NCBI RefSeq assembly: GCF_017676345.1
Contig: NZ_JAFFZM010000001.1
Location: 682,001 to 746,000 of the forward strand
DNA: 64,000 nt
DNA from: Streptomyces smyrnaeus
GTDB taxonomy: Bacteria > Actinomycetota > Actinomycetes > Streptomycetales > Streptomycetaceae
Direction: 5' to 3'
The translations under genes and the position numbers were made by a program. Shown piece after piece: positions 50,872 through 60,833 of this stretch (position 1 is its first letter; the number at the start of each line of letters is the position of its first letter). The notes under the pieces are model-generated. The model was not told where the DNA came from and made no database searches. It saw nothing but the letters and a program-made list of their open reading frames with translations.

Positions 50872-52358
50872 GCCTTCAGCTCCAGCAGAGCCGCATAGAC
50901 GTCCCACACGGCCAGGATCAGCGGCACCACCGTCAGCAGCAGCAGCGTCTCGACCGTGTCCAGCAGCCGCGACAGCCGGGGGTTGAGCGTGCGACGGCCG
51001 CTGAAGAGCCCGACCGCGCATGCCACCAGGGCGATCGTCAGGGCCAGCGGCAGCACCACACCCAGCAGCGGCAGTGGCCGCCCGGCGAAGTCCAGGACCA
51101 GCAGTACGGCCGCGCCCAGCAAGGCGGCCACTCCCGTGGCGAGGGCGACAGCCACCTGCGGGGTCTCCCGGAAGAGCCGCGCCCGCAGCAGTGCCAGCAC
51201 ACCGAGCACTCCGGCCAGCACACCGGCCCACAGGCCGCCTGTGCCCAGCAGCACGAGGATGCCGCCGAGCAGTACCGCGTTGCTGCCGGCGAGCAGCCCC
51301 GTCAGCAGTTCCCGTGCCCGGTCGACCCGGACCCGGAGGGGGCCGTGGCCGATGAGCCCCGGAAGTCGCTCCAACTCCTCGGTCGCGGAGGCGAGCTGCG
51401 GGCCGGGGATATGAGCGAGGCGCAGGGCGAGGGCCGGCCACAGCGTGGTGACGGCCAGCGCGAGGGGTGCGCACACCGACGCGGCCCGGGCGGGGCTGGT
51501 GTCCCACACGGTGACGGTGAACGCCCCGACCGCCGCCAGCACTCCTCCCGCCACCAGCGTCGCGAACGGCCCGTCCCCGCTCCCGACCACCACGGGCCCG
51601 GCGGCTCCGACGGCCGCCACCACGGCACAGGCCAGCAGCAGTTGCGCGGCGCCCGTCCCACCGAAGGCGTCCAGACCGCGTGCGGCCTGCGCGGTGCCGC
51701 CGCCGAGCAGCCGTACCGCGCCGACCGCCGCGAGCAGCGCTGCGAGGACCACGGCGCAGGTGGCCGCCACGGAATCCGCGAACGCCCGGGAGAGCAGGGC
51801 GCCCAGCCCGATCCCGAGCAGTGCCGCCGCCAGCCCGAGGAATCCGGCGAGCACTCCGGGGGCGGCGGCCAGCGCCGCCGCGGCTGCCACGACGGCGACC
51901 CCGGCGAAGAGGGCGGAGGTACGGCGCACCGCCGCGGTGGGCCAGGCTCTCTCGGCGCTGCCGTCGCCGATGACCTCCACGACGTCGTCGTAGAGGGGAG
52001 GGCCGAAGTCCTCGATGCCGTGCCGGAGGAAGAGGATGTCGCCTTCCCGTACCTGCTGGGCGCCGAGAGTGCGGGCGCCGTCCAGCCGCGCCCCGTCGGC
52101 GGTCCGCAGGGCCCAGCCCTCGTGCAGCGCGCCACCGTCCGGGCCGGTCTCCTCACCGGCGTGCCGCACCAGTGCCGGCATCAGCCGGGAGAGGGGGACA
52201 CCGAGCGGTACGGCGAGGTCCGCGCGGCTGCGTGGGCCCGCTATCGCGATCCGGCAGAAGGCGCTTCCGGTGCGGGCGGCGCTGTCCGCCGCCGTGTTCG
52301 CGTGCACGCCCGCGTCGGCGTCGGCGTCGCCTGCCGCGGGCAGGGTGGGAGCACTCAT
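50868..52358 (-). CDS. eccD: Type VII secretion integral membrane protein EccD
   Basis: 496 residues from the ATG at 52358 (AGGTGAC upstream). An N-terminal ubiquitin-like domain (about 35-118; CRIAIAGPRSRADLAVPLGVPL and LGAQQVREGDILFLRHG) is followed by about eleven membrane helices from residue 145 onward, Ala/Leu/Val-rich with few charges. This is the standard EccD architecture and forms the channel part of the translocon. It is transcribed directly after EccC. Confidence 0.92.
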   Translation of the reverse strand: MSAPTLPAAGDADADAGVHANTAADSAARTGSAFCRIAIAGPRSRADLAVPLGVPLSRLMPALVRHAGEETGPDGGALHEGWALRTADGARLDGARTLGAQQVREGDILFLRHGIEDFGPPLYDDVVEVIGDGSAERAWPTAAVRRTSALFAGVAVVAAAAALAAAPGVLAGFLGLAAALLGIGLGALLSRAFADSVAATCAVVLAALLAAVGAVRLLGGGTAQAARGLDAFGGTGAAQLLLACAVVAAVGAAGPVVVGSGDGPFATLVAGGVLAAVGAFTVTVWDTSPARAASVCAPLALAVTTLWPALALRLAHIPGPQLASATEELERLPGLIGHGPLRVRVDRARELLTGLLAGSNAVLLGGILVLLGTGGLWAGVLAGVLGVLALLRARLFRETPQVAVALATGVAALLGAAVLLVLDFAGRPLPLLGVVLPLALTIALVACAVGLFSGRRTLNPRLSRLLDTVETLLLLTVVPLILAVWDVYAALLELKA

Positions 52359-52359
52359 G

Positions 52360-55300
52360 TCACCTGTCCACACTTGAGGTCGTAAGCGGTGGTCGTGCCG
52401 AGTCGCCGCCGTCCAGAGCCGGCGCTTCGCAGCGCACCAACTGCACCGGAGTGGTGCCGAGCTTGCGGTGGAGCATCAGGGCCCGGCCGCGCTTGCGCCG
52501 GGCCGAGCGGTGGCCCCATACGGCGCTCTCCTCCCTGGGCATGCTCATCAGCAGGCCCGGGAAGTTCAGCTCCCGCATCCGGCCCAACACCGGGTCGCCG
52601 GTGGCGCGCGCCGCTCCGCCGGCCTGTCGCGTCACATACAGGTGCAGCCCGATGGCGCGGGCCTGCGGCAGGAACTCCACCAGTTGCTTGAGCGGGTTGC
52701 CTGCCGAGGTCGCCACCAGGTCGTAGTCGTCGACGAGGAGGTAGATCTCGGGCCCCGACCACCAGGAGCGGTCGCGCAGTTGTTCCGGGGTGACGTCGGA
52801 GCCCGGCAGCCGCTCCCGGAATCCGGCGACCAGGCCGGCCACCACCTCCATGGACGTGTCGTGGTTGGTGGTGTAGCCGAGCAGGCTGTCCCCGGAGAAC
52901 TCGCGGAGCATGGTCATGCGGTAGTCGAAGATGACGAGTTTGGCCTGCGAGGGCTGCCAGGTGTCGACGACCTGGCGACCCACGGCGCGCAGCAGGGAGG
53001 TCTTCCCCGTCTCGCTCTCGCCCAGGGCGATCAACCCGTGGTCGTCTCCTGGCCGGAAGACGACCGGCTCCAGCCTGCTGCCCTCCACGCCGACGACCAC
53101 GCCCTTGTCCTCGCCGTCCTCCGTCCGCCCCGCGCCGGCGGGTACCTCTTCCAGGGCGTACTGGGTCGGCAGCAGCCGTACCTTGGGGGCGGGGGCGCCC
53201 TGCCAGGCGTCGGCGACCCGCCGTACGAGATCGGCGATGCCGTCCGCCAGTCCGGCGTCCGAGCGCTCCCCGTCCACCCGGGGCACGGCGGTGAGGAAGT
53301 GCAGCTTCTCCTTGGTGACGCCTCGTCCGGGCTTCCCGGCGGGAACGGTGCGCTGTGCCTTGCGGTCCACCTCGGAGTCGAGCGCGTCGCCGAGCTTCAG
53401 TTCCACCTTGGTGCCGATCAGGTCGCGCAGCCCCATGCGCATGTCCAGCCAGCGGTTGCCGGAGACGACGAGGTGGACGCCGTAGGTGAGCATCCGCCCG
53501 GCCACCCCCATCAGGGCCTCCTCCAGCTCCGGGTAGCTCTGGCGCAGCACCTGCCAGCCGTCCACCACCAGGAACACATCGCCGAACGGGTCCTCGGACG
53601 AGTCGTCGAAGGGGCCGTCGTCGCCCGCTCGCCGGTCCGCGCGCAGGGCGCGGTAGTCGGCCATGGAGTCCACGCCGAGCCCTCGGAAGCGCAGCTCACG
53701 CTGCTCCAGCACCTCCAGGACCTCGGCCACCGTGCGGTTGACGACCTCGGCGTCCAATCGCCCGGCGACACCGCCGACATGGGGCAGCCCCGACAGCGCG
53801 AAGAGCGTGCCGCTGAAGTCGAGGCAGTAGAACTGCACCTCGCGCGGGGTGTGCCGGAGCGCCAGCGAGGTGATGAGCGTGCGCAGGGCGGTCGATTTGC
53901 CGCTGCGTGGCCCGCCGACGACGGCGACATGCCCGCCCGCGCCCGACAGATCCAGGGTCAGCGGCTCGCGCCGCTGGTGGAAGGGGCGGTCGACGGAACC
54001 GATCAGGGCGTGCAACTGCGGCCTGCCGGGGGCCGCGCCCAGTCCACGGGTCTCCCGCACGGCGAGATCGCCGTACAGTCCGTCGAGGGTGTCGGGCTCG
54101 TCCAAGGGCGGCAGCCACACCTGGTGCGCCTGGGGGCCCTGCCCCTCCATCTGCTCGGCCATCACGCTGAGGACCGTGGTGTGCAGCTCCTCGTCCGCAC
54201 CGAACTCGTCGTCGGCGAGGTCCGGCTGCGGCTCCGGCTCGCGCAGCCCGAGCGGCACGGGTACGTACCCGTTGGGGAACGGCCGCACGTCGTCGGGGCC
54301 GCTCAGTGTGGCGCCGCTGCCTTCGTCGGCGGTGCGGTGGGCGCCGGAGACGTAGGCGGCACGGAAGCGCTTGAGGGTGGTGGTGTCCGTCTTGAGGTAG
54401 CCGTGGCCCGGCGCGGAAGGCAGATGGTGGGCGTCGGGAACGCCGATGGCGGTGCGGCTCTCCTGCTCGGAGAAGGTGCGCAACCCGATGCGGTACGACA
54501 GATGCGCCTCCAGACCGCGCAGCCGCCCCTCGTCCAACCGCTGCGAGGCGAGCAGCAGATGCAGGCCCAGGGAGCGGCCCAGCCGCCCCATCTGCACGAA
54601 GAGATCGGCGAAATCCGGCTTCTGGGCCAGCAGTTCGGAGAACTCGTCCACGACGACGAACAGGCTGGGCAGCGGCGGCAGCGCGGCCCCGCGCTGCCGG
54701 GCACGCTCGTAGTCCCGTACGGACACCAGGTTCCCGGCGTCCCGGAGCACCTCCTGCCGGCGGTTCATCTCGCCGGCGAGGGCCTCCCGCATCCGGTCCA
54801 CGAGGCTGAGGTCGTCCTCCAGGTTGGTGATCACGGCGGCCACGTGCGGCAGCTCGGACATTCCCGCGAAGGTGGCGCCGCCCTTGAAGTCGACGAGGAC
54901 GAAGTTGAGCTGCTCGGAGGAGTGTGTGGCGGCCATCGCCAGCACGAGCGTGCGCAGCAGTTCCGACTTGCCGGAACCGGTGGCGCCGACCAGCAGTCCG
55001 TGCGGGCCCATGCCGTTCTGCGCGGACTCCTTGATGTCCAGCTCCAGCGGGCCGCCCTCGGCGGACAGTCCGATGGGCGTCTTGAGCCGGTCCCGCATCG
55101 GGCGGGCCCGCCACAGGGTGTCCAGATCGAGGCGTCCCGCGTCGCGGATGCCCAGCAGCCCCGGCAGCGAGGTGTCGGCCGTCGCCAGGTCCTCGCTGCG
55201 TACGGTGGCGGCGTCCAGCCGGAACCCGGCCAGCTGCTGGGCCAGCGCCTCGGCCTCGGGGACCGGGAGCGTGTCCGCGGCGCCGAGTTCGTCGCTGCTT

Positions 55301-56412
55301 TCTCCCGTGAGCACCCGCAGTGCCCCGTCCGAGACGTCGAGACGCACGCCGTGTGCCTCGGTGAGGGCTGCCGCCCGGCCGTCCAGGTCGAGGACGGTGA
55401 CGCCCTGCATGCCGTTCGGGTCGAGCAGCGCCTCCGAGCCCATGACCAGCCCGCCGTCGAGCACGACGAGAAGGTGCGGCACATCGGGGTCGGCCTCGGC
55501 GTCCCGGCTGAAGCGGGTGCGGCGGCTCAGTTCACTGCCGAGCAGGTCCTCCAGGCCGGCGAGGCTGCTGTGCACCATGCGCACCGGGCCGGCGTGGTCG
55601 AGCTCGTCCGGGTGGTGCGCGTGCGGGAGCCACTTCACCCACGCCCAGTCCGCGCCGTCGGGTTCGCGCGTACAGACCAGTACCCGCAGGTCCCGGGGGG
55701 CGTGGAAGGTGGCAGCGTGCGCGATGACAGCGCGCAGCAGACCGCGGCACTCGGCCGGGTCCCCGGACACCGCGAGGGAGGCGAACCGGCGCAGCGCCAC
55801 CTGCACCGGCAACTCGGGGACGACGGAGTGCGCGTCGATGAAACGCTTGAGCGCGACGGCACTGAGCGGGTCCAGGTCCTCGACCGGCGCGGACTCCCCC
55901 GGCACCAGTGGGGTCGCCAGATATCTGGGGCCCACCCCGACGCGTGCCACCGCGAAGTCGTCGTCGCCGGCGCGCCGCTCCCACAGGCGCCGGCCGTCGG
56001 CCACGGCCCACAGCGCGTGCGGCACGGGAGCGGCCCAGACCAGCGCGTCCCGCTGCGCCTGCGCCGTCCGGCGCACCTCGGCGCGGGTGCGCTCCAGATA
56101 GCGCAGATATTCGCGGCGCTCGCTCTGCGCCTGTCCCTTGGTACTGCCGCGCTGCCGCAGGAGGGAACCGACGACCATGGCCAGGGACGAGACCAGGAAC
56201 ATGGTGCCGACGACATACCCGATGGGTCCGCGCCCCATCGTCAGCATGTACATCACCGAGCCGAGCCCGCTGAGCGCCGGCAGCGCGGTGAGCCACACAT
56301 TGCTGTTCGGGTCGGGTTGCGGCAGCCCCGGCGGCGCCTTCAGCACGACCTCGCCCTCGGGGACGGGGGGCTGGGGCGCGCGTGGCGGGCGGCGGAAGGT
56401 GACGGTGGTCAT
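52360..56412 (-). CDS. eccC: Type VII secretion FtsK/SpoIIIE ATPase EccC (three ATPase domains in one chain)
   Basis: 1350 residues, the EccCa-EccCb fusion form. Two membrane helices near residues 38-85 anchor it. Walker A motifs occur near residues 476 (GATGSGKSELL), 832 (GGPRSGKSTAL) and 1132 (GESETGKTSLL). The first ATPase also has NFVLVDFKGG and a good Walker B (FVVVDEFSELL). It is the motor that binds the C-terminal signals of WXG100-type substrates. The gene overlaps the large upstream gene by ATGA and is followed after 1 bp by eccD, so expression is tightly coupled. Confidence 0.95.
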   Translation of the reverse strand: MTTVTFRRPPRAPQPPVPEGEVVLKAPPGLPQPDPNSNVWLTALPALSGLGSVMYMLTMGRGPIGYVVGTMFLVSSLAMVVGSLLRQRGSTKGQAQSERREYLRYLERTRAEVRRTAQAQRDALVWAAPVPHALWAVADGRRLWERRAGDDDFAVARVGVGPRYLATPLVPGESAPVEDLDPLSAVALKRFIDAHSVVPELPVQVALRRFASLAVSGDPAECRGLLRAVIAHAATFHAPRDLRVLVCTREPDGADWAWVKWLPHAHHPDELDHAGPVRMVHSSLAGLEDLLGSELSRRTRFSRDAEADPDVPHLLVVLDGGLVMGSEALLDPNGMQGVTVLDLDGRAAALTEAHGVRLDVSDGALRVLTGESSDELGAADTLPVPEAEALAQQLAGFRLDAATVRSEDLATADTSLPGLLGIRDAGRLDLDTLWRARPMRDRLKTPIGLSAEGGPLELDIKESAQNGMGPHGLLVGATGSGKSELLRTLVLAMAATHSSEQLNFVLVDFKGGATFAGMSELPHVAAVITNLEDDLSLVDRMREALAGEMNRRQEVLRDAGNLVSVRDYERARQRGAALPPLPSLFVVVDEFSELLAQKPDFADLFVQMGRLGRSLGLHLLLASQRLDEGRLRGLEAHLSYRIGLRTFSEQESRTAIGVPDAHHLPSAPGHGYLKTDTTTLKRFRAAYVSGAHRTADEGSGATLSGPDDVRPFPNGYVPVPLGLREPEPQPDLADDEFGADEELHTTVLSVMAEQMEGQGPQAHQVWLPPLDEPDTLDGLYGDLAVRETRGLGAAPGRPQLHALIGSVDRPFHQRREPLTLDLSGAGGHVAVVGGPRSGKSTALRTLITSLALRHTPREVQFYCLDFSGTLFALSGLPHVGGVAGRLDAEVVNRTVAEVLEVLEQRELRFRGLGVDSMADYRALRADRRAGDDGPFDDSSEDPFGDVFLVVDGWQVLRQSYPELEEALMGVAGRMLTYGVHLVVSGNRWLDMRMGLRDLIGTKVELKLGDALDSEVDRKAQRTVPAGKPGRGVTKEKLHFLTAVPRVDGERSDAGLADGIADLVRRVADAWQGAPAPKVRLLPTQYALEEVPAGAGRTEDGEDKGVVVGVEGSRLEPVVFRPGDDHGLIALGESETGKTSLLRAVGRQVVDTWQPSQAKLVIFDYRMTMLREFSGDSLLGYTTNHDTSMEVVAGLVAGFRERLPGSDVTPEQLRDRSWWSGPEIYLLVDDYDLVATSAGNPLKQLVEFLPQARAIGLHLYVTRQAGGAARATGDPVLGRMRELNFPGLLMSMPREESAVWGHRSARRKRGRALMLHRKLGTTPVQLVRCEAPALDGGDSARPPLTTSSVDR

Positions 56413-58916
56413 TCGCCGACCCCCCGCCTGCCCTCCTGGTAGGCGTCGTGATCCGCGAGGTAGCCGTGCTCCTCCTCCAGGTCGGTGAGTTCGCCTTCGG
56501 CGGCGTCGGTGACGGCGTCCCGCTCGCGGGCCCGGTCCCCGTCGGTCGCCTCGTCGTCGGTCCTGGCGCGGTCGTCCTCTTCGAGGGTGGGGACATCGGC
56601 GTCGCCCATCCCGTCGTAGCCGGCGTCCCTGGCGGCGCGGGCGATGATCTGCCGCGGGTAGATGTCTCCTCGCAGGTCGTTGTGGTACGTGAGTTCGTCG
56701 GCGGGCTCCTGCGGTACCTCGGTCACGTTGCGTACGGCCTCCACACCGACGGCCACCCCGAAGCCGATCGGCTGGGGAGCGAAACCCGCGACGGTGTTCA
56801 CCCCGACGAGCATCGAGGTTCTCAGATCCGACCTGCGCAGCCCCTCGCCTTCAGCGGCCTCGTAAGCCCTGTCCACGTAGCCGCTGACACGCATGACGGC
56901 GTTGTTCACGTCGTGGACGTGGCCCTCGCCCTCTCCGGCGTCGGCGAACGCCCGGTGAGCGGTGTTGTACTGCCACTCCCCGAGGTCTCTGCCGAACTGC
57001 GCGGAGACGTTCTCGTCGGTCGTCACCATCAGCTCGAAGATGCCGTCGTGATGCGGCTTGGACAGTTTGAAGCCGTGGTCGTACGTCTCACCGAACACTT
57101 CAACGCCCGGAACGGGCCCGGAGGATCCGGACGTGGGGTTGTAGGCGAGCAGATCCATGTATTTGACGGCGGTCTCCCCGATCGCGCCATGCATGGCGCT
57201 GGTGTCCGCCGGTCCGTCATTCACCGACCTCAGATGCTCGTGATTGGCGCCCGCGCTCTCCAGTACGTTCCCCGCGGCGGCGAAATAGGGCTCGGCGGCC
57301 TCGCTGTTGTGGTCCATGCCCTCGGGCAGTGTGGTGCCCGCCCGGATCAGGTCGGCGACCCCGTCGGATCCCCGCCATTCGCGCACCAGGACGTCATGCG
57401 CGAGATCCATGTCCGAGAGCATGTCCGCCGACGCCTCCTCGTTGCGTGAGGCAGCTGTCAGCAGACCGTCCACACCGTCGACCTCCAGCCGCGGATACGG
57501 ATCGCTGCGCATCTCGGCCACACTGTTCGATCCGTTGTGCTGTGTGATGTCCGCGTTCTTTTCCTCGATCACCCGTTGCACGTCGAGGGCCGAGTTCACC
57601 ATGTCCCGGCTGAAGGCGTCTCCGGACGCGACCGTCGCATGCGACATGAGGTGCCCGAAATTCCCGTGGTCCTGAGCAGCGTCGCGCAGCCCGCTGTCCG
57701 GCCGTGTCCCCATTTCGTCGAGCTTCTGGTCGTAGCCGTAGACGAATTCCTTCACGCCGGGCGGCATGGGGGCTCCGGTGCCCGGATCGCTGCCGCCGAC
57801 GGCTTCGTTCATGGAGGCGTTGATGCCGTTCGCCACGGCCGCCTGGACGCCGAGCAGCGGGTGCTCGAAGGTGTATTCCTCGCCGACCGGCGGACGCGGG
57901 GGGTTCATGGCCCCCAGCGTGGCGAGGGAATCTGCCGTGAGGTGCTGGAGGAATTCCTGGGTGTACTCGTCGAGCTGCGAGGCGTTCGCGTCGAAATCCT
58001 CGCGGACGTTCCCGTCCGCGTCGAACATGTCGTCCACGGAAGAACCGAGCCCGCTGCTGTACCTCTCCAGCGCGGTGAAGCTGGGGTTCTCCTTCTGCAG
58101 CTCCTCATTCAGCTTGACGCCGTTGTACGTCGCCATTTCCTCGGTGTGCCAAAGCTGCAGCGGCCCCTCGGACGTGTCGTAGCCCGCGTCTTCGAGTTCG
58201 TGGGCCAACTCGCCCATGTCCCGGCGGTACTTCTCGATGACGTCCTTGATGTCGCCGTCCGCCTCTTCGGCGGCCTCCACCGCCTGGTCCAGGTAGATCT
58301 TGCGGATCGCCGCGACCAGTTCGTACGGCGGGACCCAGCCGCCTTGGCCGCGGGCAGCCTCGTACTCGACGTTGTCGTAGACCACTTTCGGCGCGATGGA
58401 CGGGTCGGGGCCGAGCGGGTGCCCGGCGGGGAGCGTGCCGCCCGACGCGGTGTTCTGCAGCGCCCTCGCGCAGTTGTCGTAGTCGTTCTTCGCGTCGTCG
58501 CTCAGGTCCTCGATGCGCTGGTCGAGGCCCTTGCCGTAGTCACCGCCGCCGTCGATGACCTGCTCGTTCTCGTCCTCGGCGGCCAGCGCGAAGCCCATCC
58601 CCTTGAGGATGTTGCCGACCACCGCGTCCATCTGCGCGCCGTTGTTCCCGAGGTCGTTCGCGGTGAGGGTGTCACGCTGCTCCTTCTCCAGCAGCTCCGC
58701 ACCGTTCAGCGAACCCGAATCGGCGCTCTGCTCGGACGCCAGTCGCGCCAGCTCACCGGCCGATCCGGCCTCGCCCGCCGCGACGGCGTACTGCACCGCG
58801 GTCTCCGCCATGTCCTCGGTGCTGACCTCGTCCGAGAAGTCCTGCCGGCGCTGCCACGGGTCCTTGTCGGTCATCTCCTTGACGTCCGACTTGCCGAACT
58901 CGACGCCTGCCCCCAC
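56409..58916 (-). CDS. Large acidic type VII-associated protein, probable substrate or partner
   Basis: 835 residues from a GTG at 58916 with AAGGGG eight bases upstream. Very rich in Asp, Glu and Ala, mostly predicted helix, without signal peptide or obvious membrane helix; a short hydrophobic patch lies near residue 715 (PQPIGFGVAVGVEAV). Long helical stretches such as ALERYSSGLGSSVDDMFDADGNVREDF and AVQYAVAAGEAGSAGELARLASEQ look like the helical-bundle regions of large type VII effectors. I recognise no toxin or enzyme motif. It is placed between the Esx-like genes and eccC and overlaps eccC by 4 bp. Confidence 0.65.
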   Translation of the reverse strand: MGAGVEFGKSDVKEMTDKDPWQRRQDFSDEVSTEDMAETAVQYAVAAGEAGSAGELARLASEQSADSGSLNGAELLEKEQRDTLTANDLGNNGAQMDAVVGNILKGMGFALAAEDENEQVIDGGGDYGKGLDQRIEDLSDDAKNDYDNCARALQNTASGGTLPAGHPLGPDPSIAPKVVYDNVEYEAARGQGGWVPPYELVAAIRKIYLDQAVEAAEEADGDIKDVIEKYRRDMGELAHELEDAGYDTSEGPLQLWHTEEMATYNGVKLNEELQKENPSFTALERYSSGLGSSVDDMFDADGNVREDFDANASQLDEYTQEFLQHLTADSLATLGAMNPPRPPVGEEYTFEHPLLGVQAAVANGINASMNEAVGGSDPGTGAPMPPGVKEFVYGYDQKLDEMGTRPDSGLRDAAQDHGNFGHLMSHATVASGDAFSRDMVNSALDVQRVIEEKNADITQHNGSNSVAEMRSDPYPRLEVDGVDGLLTAASRNEEASADMLSDMDLAHDVLVREWRGSDGVADLIRAGTTLPEGMDHNSEAAEPYFAAAGNVLESAGANHEHLRSVNDGPADTSAMHGAIGETAVKYMDLLAYNPTSGSSGPVPGVEVFGETYDHGFKLSKPHHDGIFELMVTTDENVSAQFGRDLGEWQYNTAHRAFADAGEGEGHVHDVNNAVMRVSGYVDRAYEAAEGEGLRRSDLRTSMLVGVNTVAGFAPQPIGFGVAVGVEAVRNVTEVPQEPADELTYHNDLRGDIYPRQIIARAARDAGYDGMGDADVPTLEEDDRARTDDEATDGDRARERDAVTDAAEGELTDLEEEHGYLADHDAYQEGRRGVGE

Positions 58917-58975
58917 CGCGTGGCCCCTTTTCTCCTCGCCGGCCTTCCTCCTCGCCGGCTTGTGTCCTCATCGGC

Positions 58976-59338
58976 TCACATGCCTTCGGCGACACCGCGT
59001 GAGACGGCGCTCTGCCCGGCGGCGCCGGTCGTGTCGGCGGCCCGTATCGCACTGTCGGCCGCGGTGTCGGTCGCCTCCCCCAGGTCGGCGACCTGGTGGT
59101 CGGCGGCGCTCATCGTGTCTCTGTCCTCGGCGGCCCGCCCCGCGCTGCCCGCCTGCCGGTCGCTGTTTGCGTTCAGCGCGTTCACGTACGCGTCGGCGCC
59201 GCCGAAGCGGGCCGGTGACGCCTCCACACCCCGGAGGTACCGGCGGGCCTCCTCGGCCGCGTCGGCGGATCTGTTGCTGATCCTGCCGCCCTCGCGCCAT
59301 CCGTCGGGCGTGTACTCAAGTCCCTCGTCCGCTGCCAT
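58976..59338 (-). CDS. Small helical protein of the type VII locus
   Basis: 120 residues from the ATG at 59338. The first 20 residues contain EYTPDGWREGG, whose Trp-Arg-Glu-Gly is close to but not a true WXG turn. The rest is Ala/Asp/Arg-rich helix (AADAAEEARRYLRGVEASPARFGGADAYVNALNAN). The length and composition fit a WXG100-like or EspC-like type VII partner, possibly a chaperone for the 835-residue protein encoded 59 bp downstream. Confidence 0.55.
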   Translation of the reverse strand: MAADEGLEYTPDGWREGGRISNRSADAAEEARRYLRGVEASPARFGGADAYVNALNANSDRQAGSAGRAAEDRDTMSAADHQVADLGEATDTAADSAIRAADTTGAAGQSAVSRGVAEGM

Positions 59339-59402
59339 ACCGTGCTACTCCGATGTCGTCGGTACTGCGGGATGCCGGTGGTGCCGGGCGCTCAGCGCCC
59401 CC

Positions 59403-60827
59403 TTACTCACCCAGCACGCCCCGGCCGGCCCTACGCGTGCTGCGCCAGGTCCGGTCCGCCTCCTTGCCGGAGCTGTCGGCGGCGGAGCGCGACCCGGTTC
59501 CGGAATCGCGCCGCTCGCGCCGGTCCCCGCCCTTGCCTGTACGCGCCGCCCCCTGGGCGCCGCCCGCGGCAGGGGCGGGACCGGCGAGGCGGTGGCGGGC
59601 CGAGGCGTCGGCCGCGCGGGCGCGCCAGGTGTCGGGAGGCTCCCCGAACAGCCGGGGCCGGGTCCTGGACGCGGCGGCCGCCCCCCGCGCGGTCGCCGCT
59701 GCCTGGGACCCCGCTCCGGGCGGGGGCAGATACGGCCGTCCGCCCTGGGCCGCCTCCCGGGCGGCGAAGCGGTTGGCGACCTCCGCCTTGTGGGCGAGGT
59801 TGCCCGCCGCCTGCCGGGCCAGTTGGGGCTGCGCCGGTCCGGTATGGGCGAGGCTGGGCGGCAGGACGCCGCCGTACAGCCCCGCGAAGCCGCTGCCCGC
59901 CGGGGCCGGGCCTCCCCCGACCGCCACCAGACCGACCCCGCCGGCTCCCACCAGACCGCCGGGTCCGCCGCCGAGCCCCGCCAGCCGGGTGGCGTAGTCG
60001 GTGACCTCTCCGAACGGCCGCCCCGTCAGCGGGTCGATCCAGCGCCCGGAGACGGGGTCGAACTCCCGCCCGGTCGCCGGGTCGACCAGGAAGCCGGTGT
60101 TGGGGCTGCGGACCCAGCCCGCGAAGTCACCGCCGTCGACGCCGACGACCGAGGAGTAGGGGTAGGCGTCGGTACCGATGGCCGCCCCGTTGGCGGCGAG
60201 GTGGGTGGGAGCGTCGGTGCCGCCGCCCGCGGTGGCTGCGGAACCGCCACCCGCGCCCACCGGGCCCGCACCGCCCCCCGGCACCCCGCCACCCGCCGCG
60301 GCGCCCACCTCCGGCGCCGGGGGCGCGTTGCCGCCGATGACCTCGCCGAAGACGGCGACGAGCGTGTCCCGTTCGCTCTCGGCTTCCCTGCGCAGTTCCT
60401 CGATCCGGGAGCCGTGCATGGCCAGGGCCTTGTCGGCCTGGAGCGTGACCGCCCCGTTCCCTCCCGAAGTGGCGTCCTGTTCCTTGCCCGCACGGGCCTC
60501 CACTTCGTTCTGGTACTCCAGCAGGAGGCTCTGGGCCCGTTCGGCGGCCATGGACGACGCCTCTCCCGCGTTCTGGAGCTGGCGGCTCACGGACATGGCC
60601 AGTGCGGCCGCGCCGTCTCCCCAGCCGCCGACGCGGCCCAGCCGGTCGGCCAGCTCGACCAGTCCGATACCGGGCTCGGCGGCGGTCTCGGCGGCGATGC
60701 CGTTGAGGCTGTCGCTGCTCCCGGTCGCGGCACCGGCCAGCGCCATCCACGCACCCGCCGCGGCCTTCATGGCGTAGTCGTTGGCACTGAGGATCACATC
60801 GATCGTCTTGTGGAAGTCGTCGGCCAC
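59403..60827 (-). CDS. Type VII locus protein with helical N-domain and DPxTGR-repeat segment
   Basis: 474 residues from a GTG at 60827. The N-terminal 150 residues are helical (WMALAGAATGSSDSLNGIA, then RQLQNAGEASSMAAERAQSLLLEYQ), comparable to the WXG100/PPE-like helical hairpins of type VII substrates. A Gly/Ala/Pro-rich segment follows. At about 245-285 there is a compact motif with three turns of one hexapeptide: DPATGR, DPVSGR, DPLTGR. The remainder is low-complexity, ending in a strongly basic Arg/Gly/Ser tail. No membrane helix. Probably a secreted substrate or cell-surface-associated partner; the repeat suggests a calcium- or wall-binding turn, a guess. Confidence 0.6.
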   Translation of the reverse strand: MADDFHKTIDVILSANDYAMKAAAGAWMALAGAATGSSDSLNGIAAETAAEPGIGLVELADRLGRVGGWGDGAAALAMSVSRQLQNAGEASSMAAERAQSLLLEYQNEVEARAGKEQDATSGGNGAVTLQADKALAMHGSRIEELRREAESERDTLVAVFGEVIGGNAPPAPEVGAAAGGGVPGGGAGPVGAGGGSAATAGGGTDAPTHLAANGAAIGTDAYPYSSVVGVDGGDFAGWVRSPNTGFLVDPATGREFDPVSGRWIDPLTGRPFGEVTDYATRLAGLGGGPGGLVGAGGVGLVAVGGGPAPAGSGFAGLYGGVLPPSLAHTGPAQPQLARQAAGNLAHKAEVANRFAAREAAQGGRPYLPPPGAGSQAAATARGAAAASRTRPRLFGEPPDTWRARAADASARHRLAGPAPAAGGAQGAARTGKGGDRRERRDSGTGSRSAADSSGKEADRTWRSTRRAGRGVLGE

Positions 60828-60833
60828 GGCGGC

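Noticed and set aside
52468..56442. Plus-strand open frame of 1324 codons opposite eccC
   Set aside because: Antisense shadow of an unmistakable three-domain FtsK/SpoIIIE ATPase gene.
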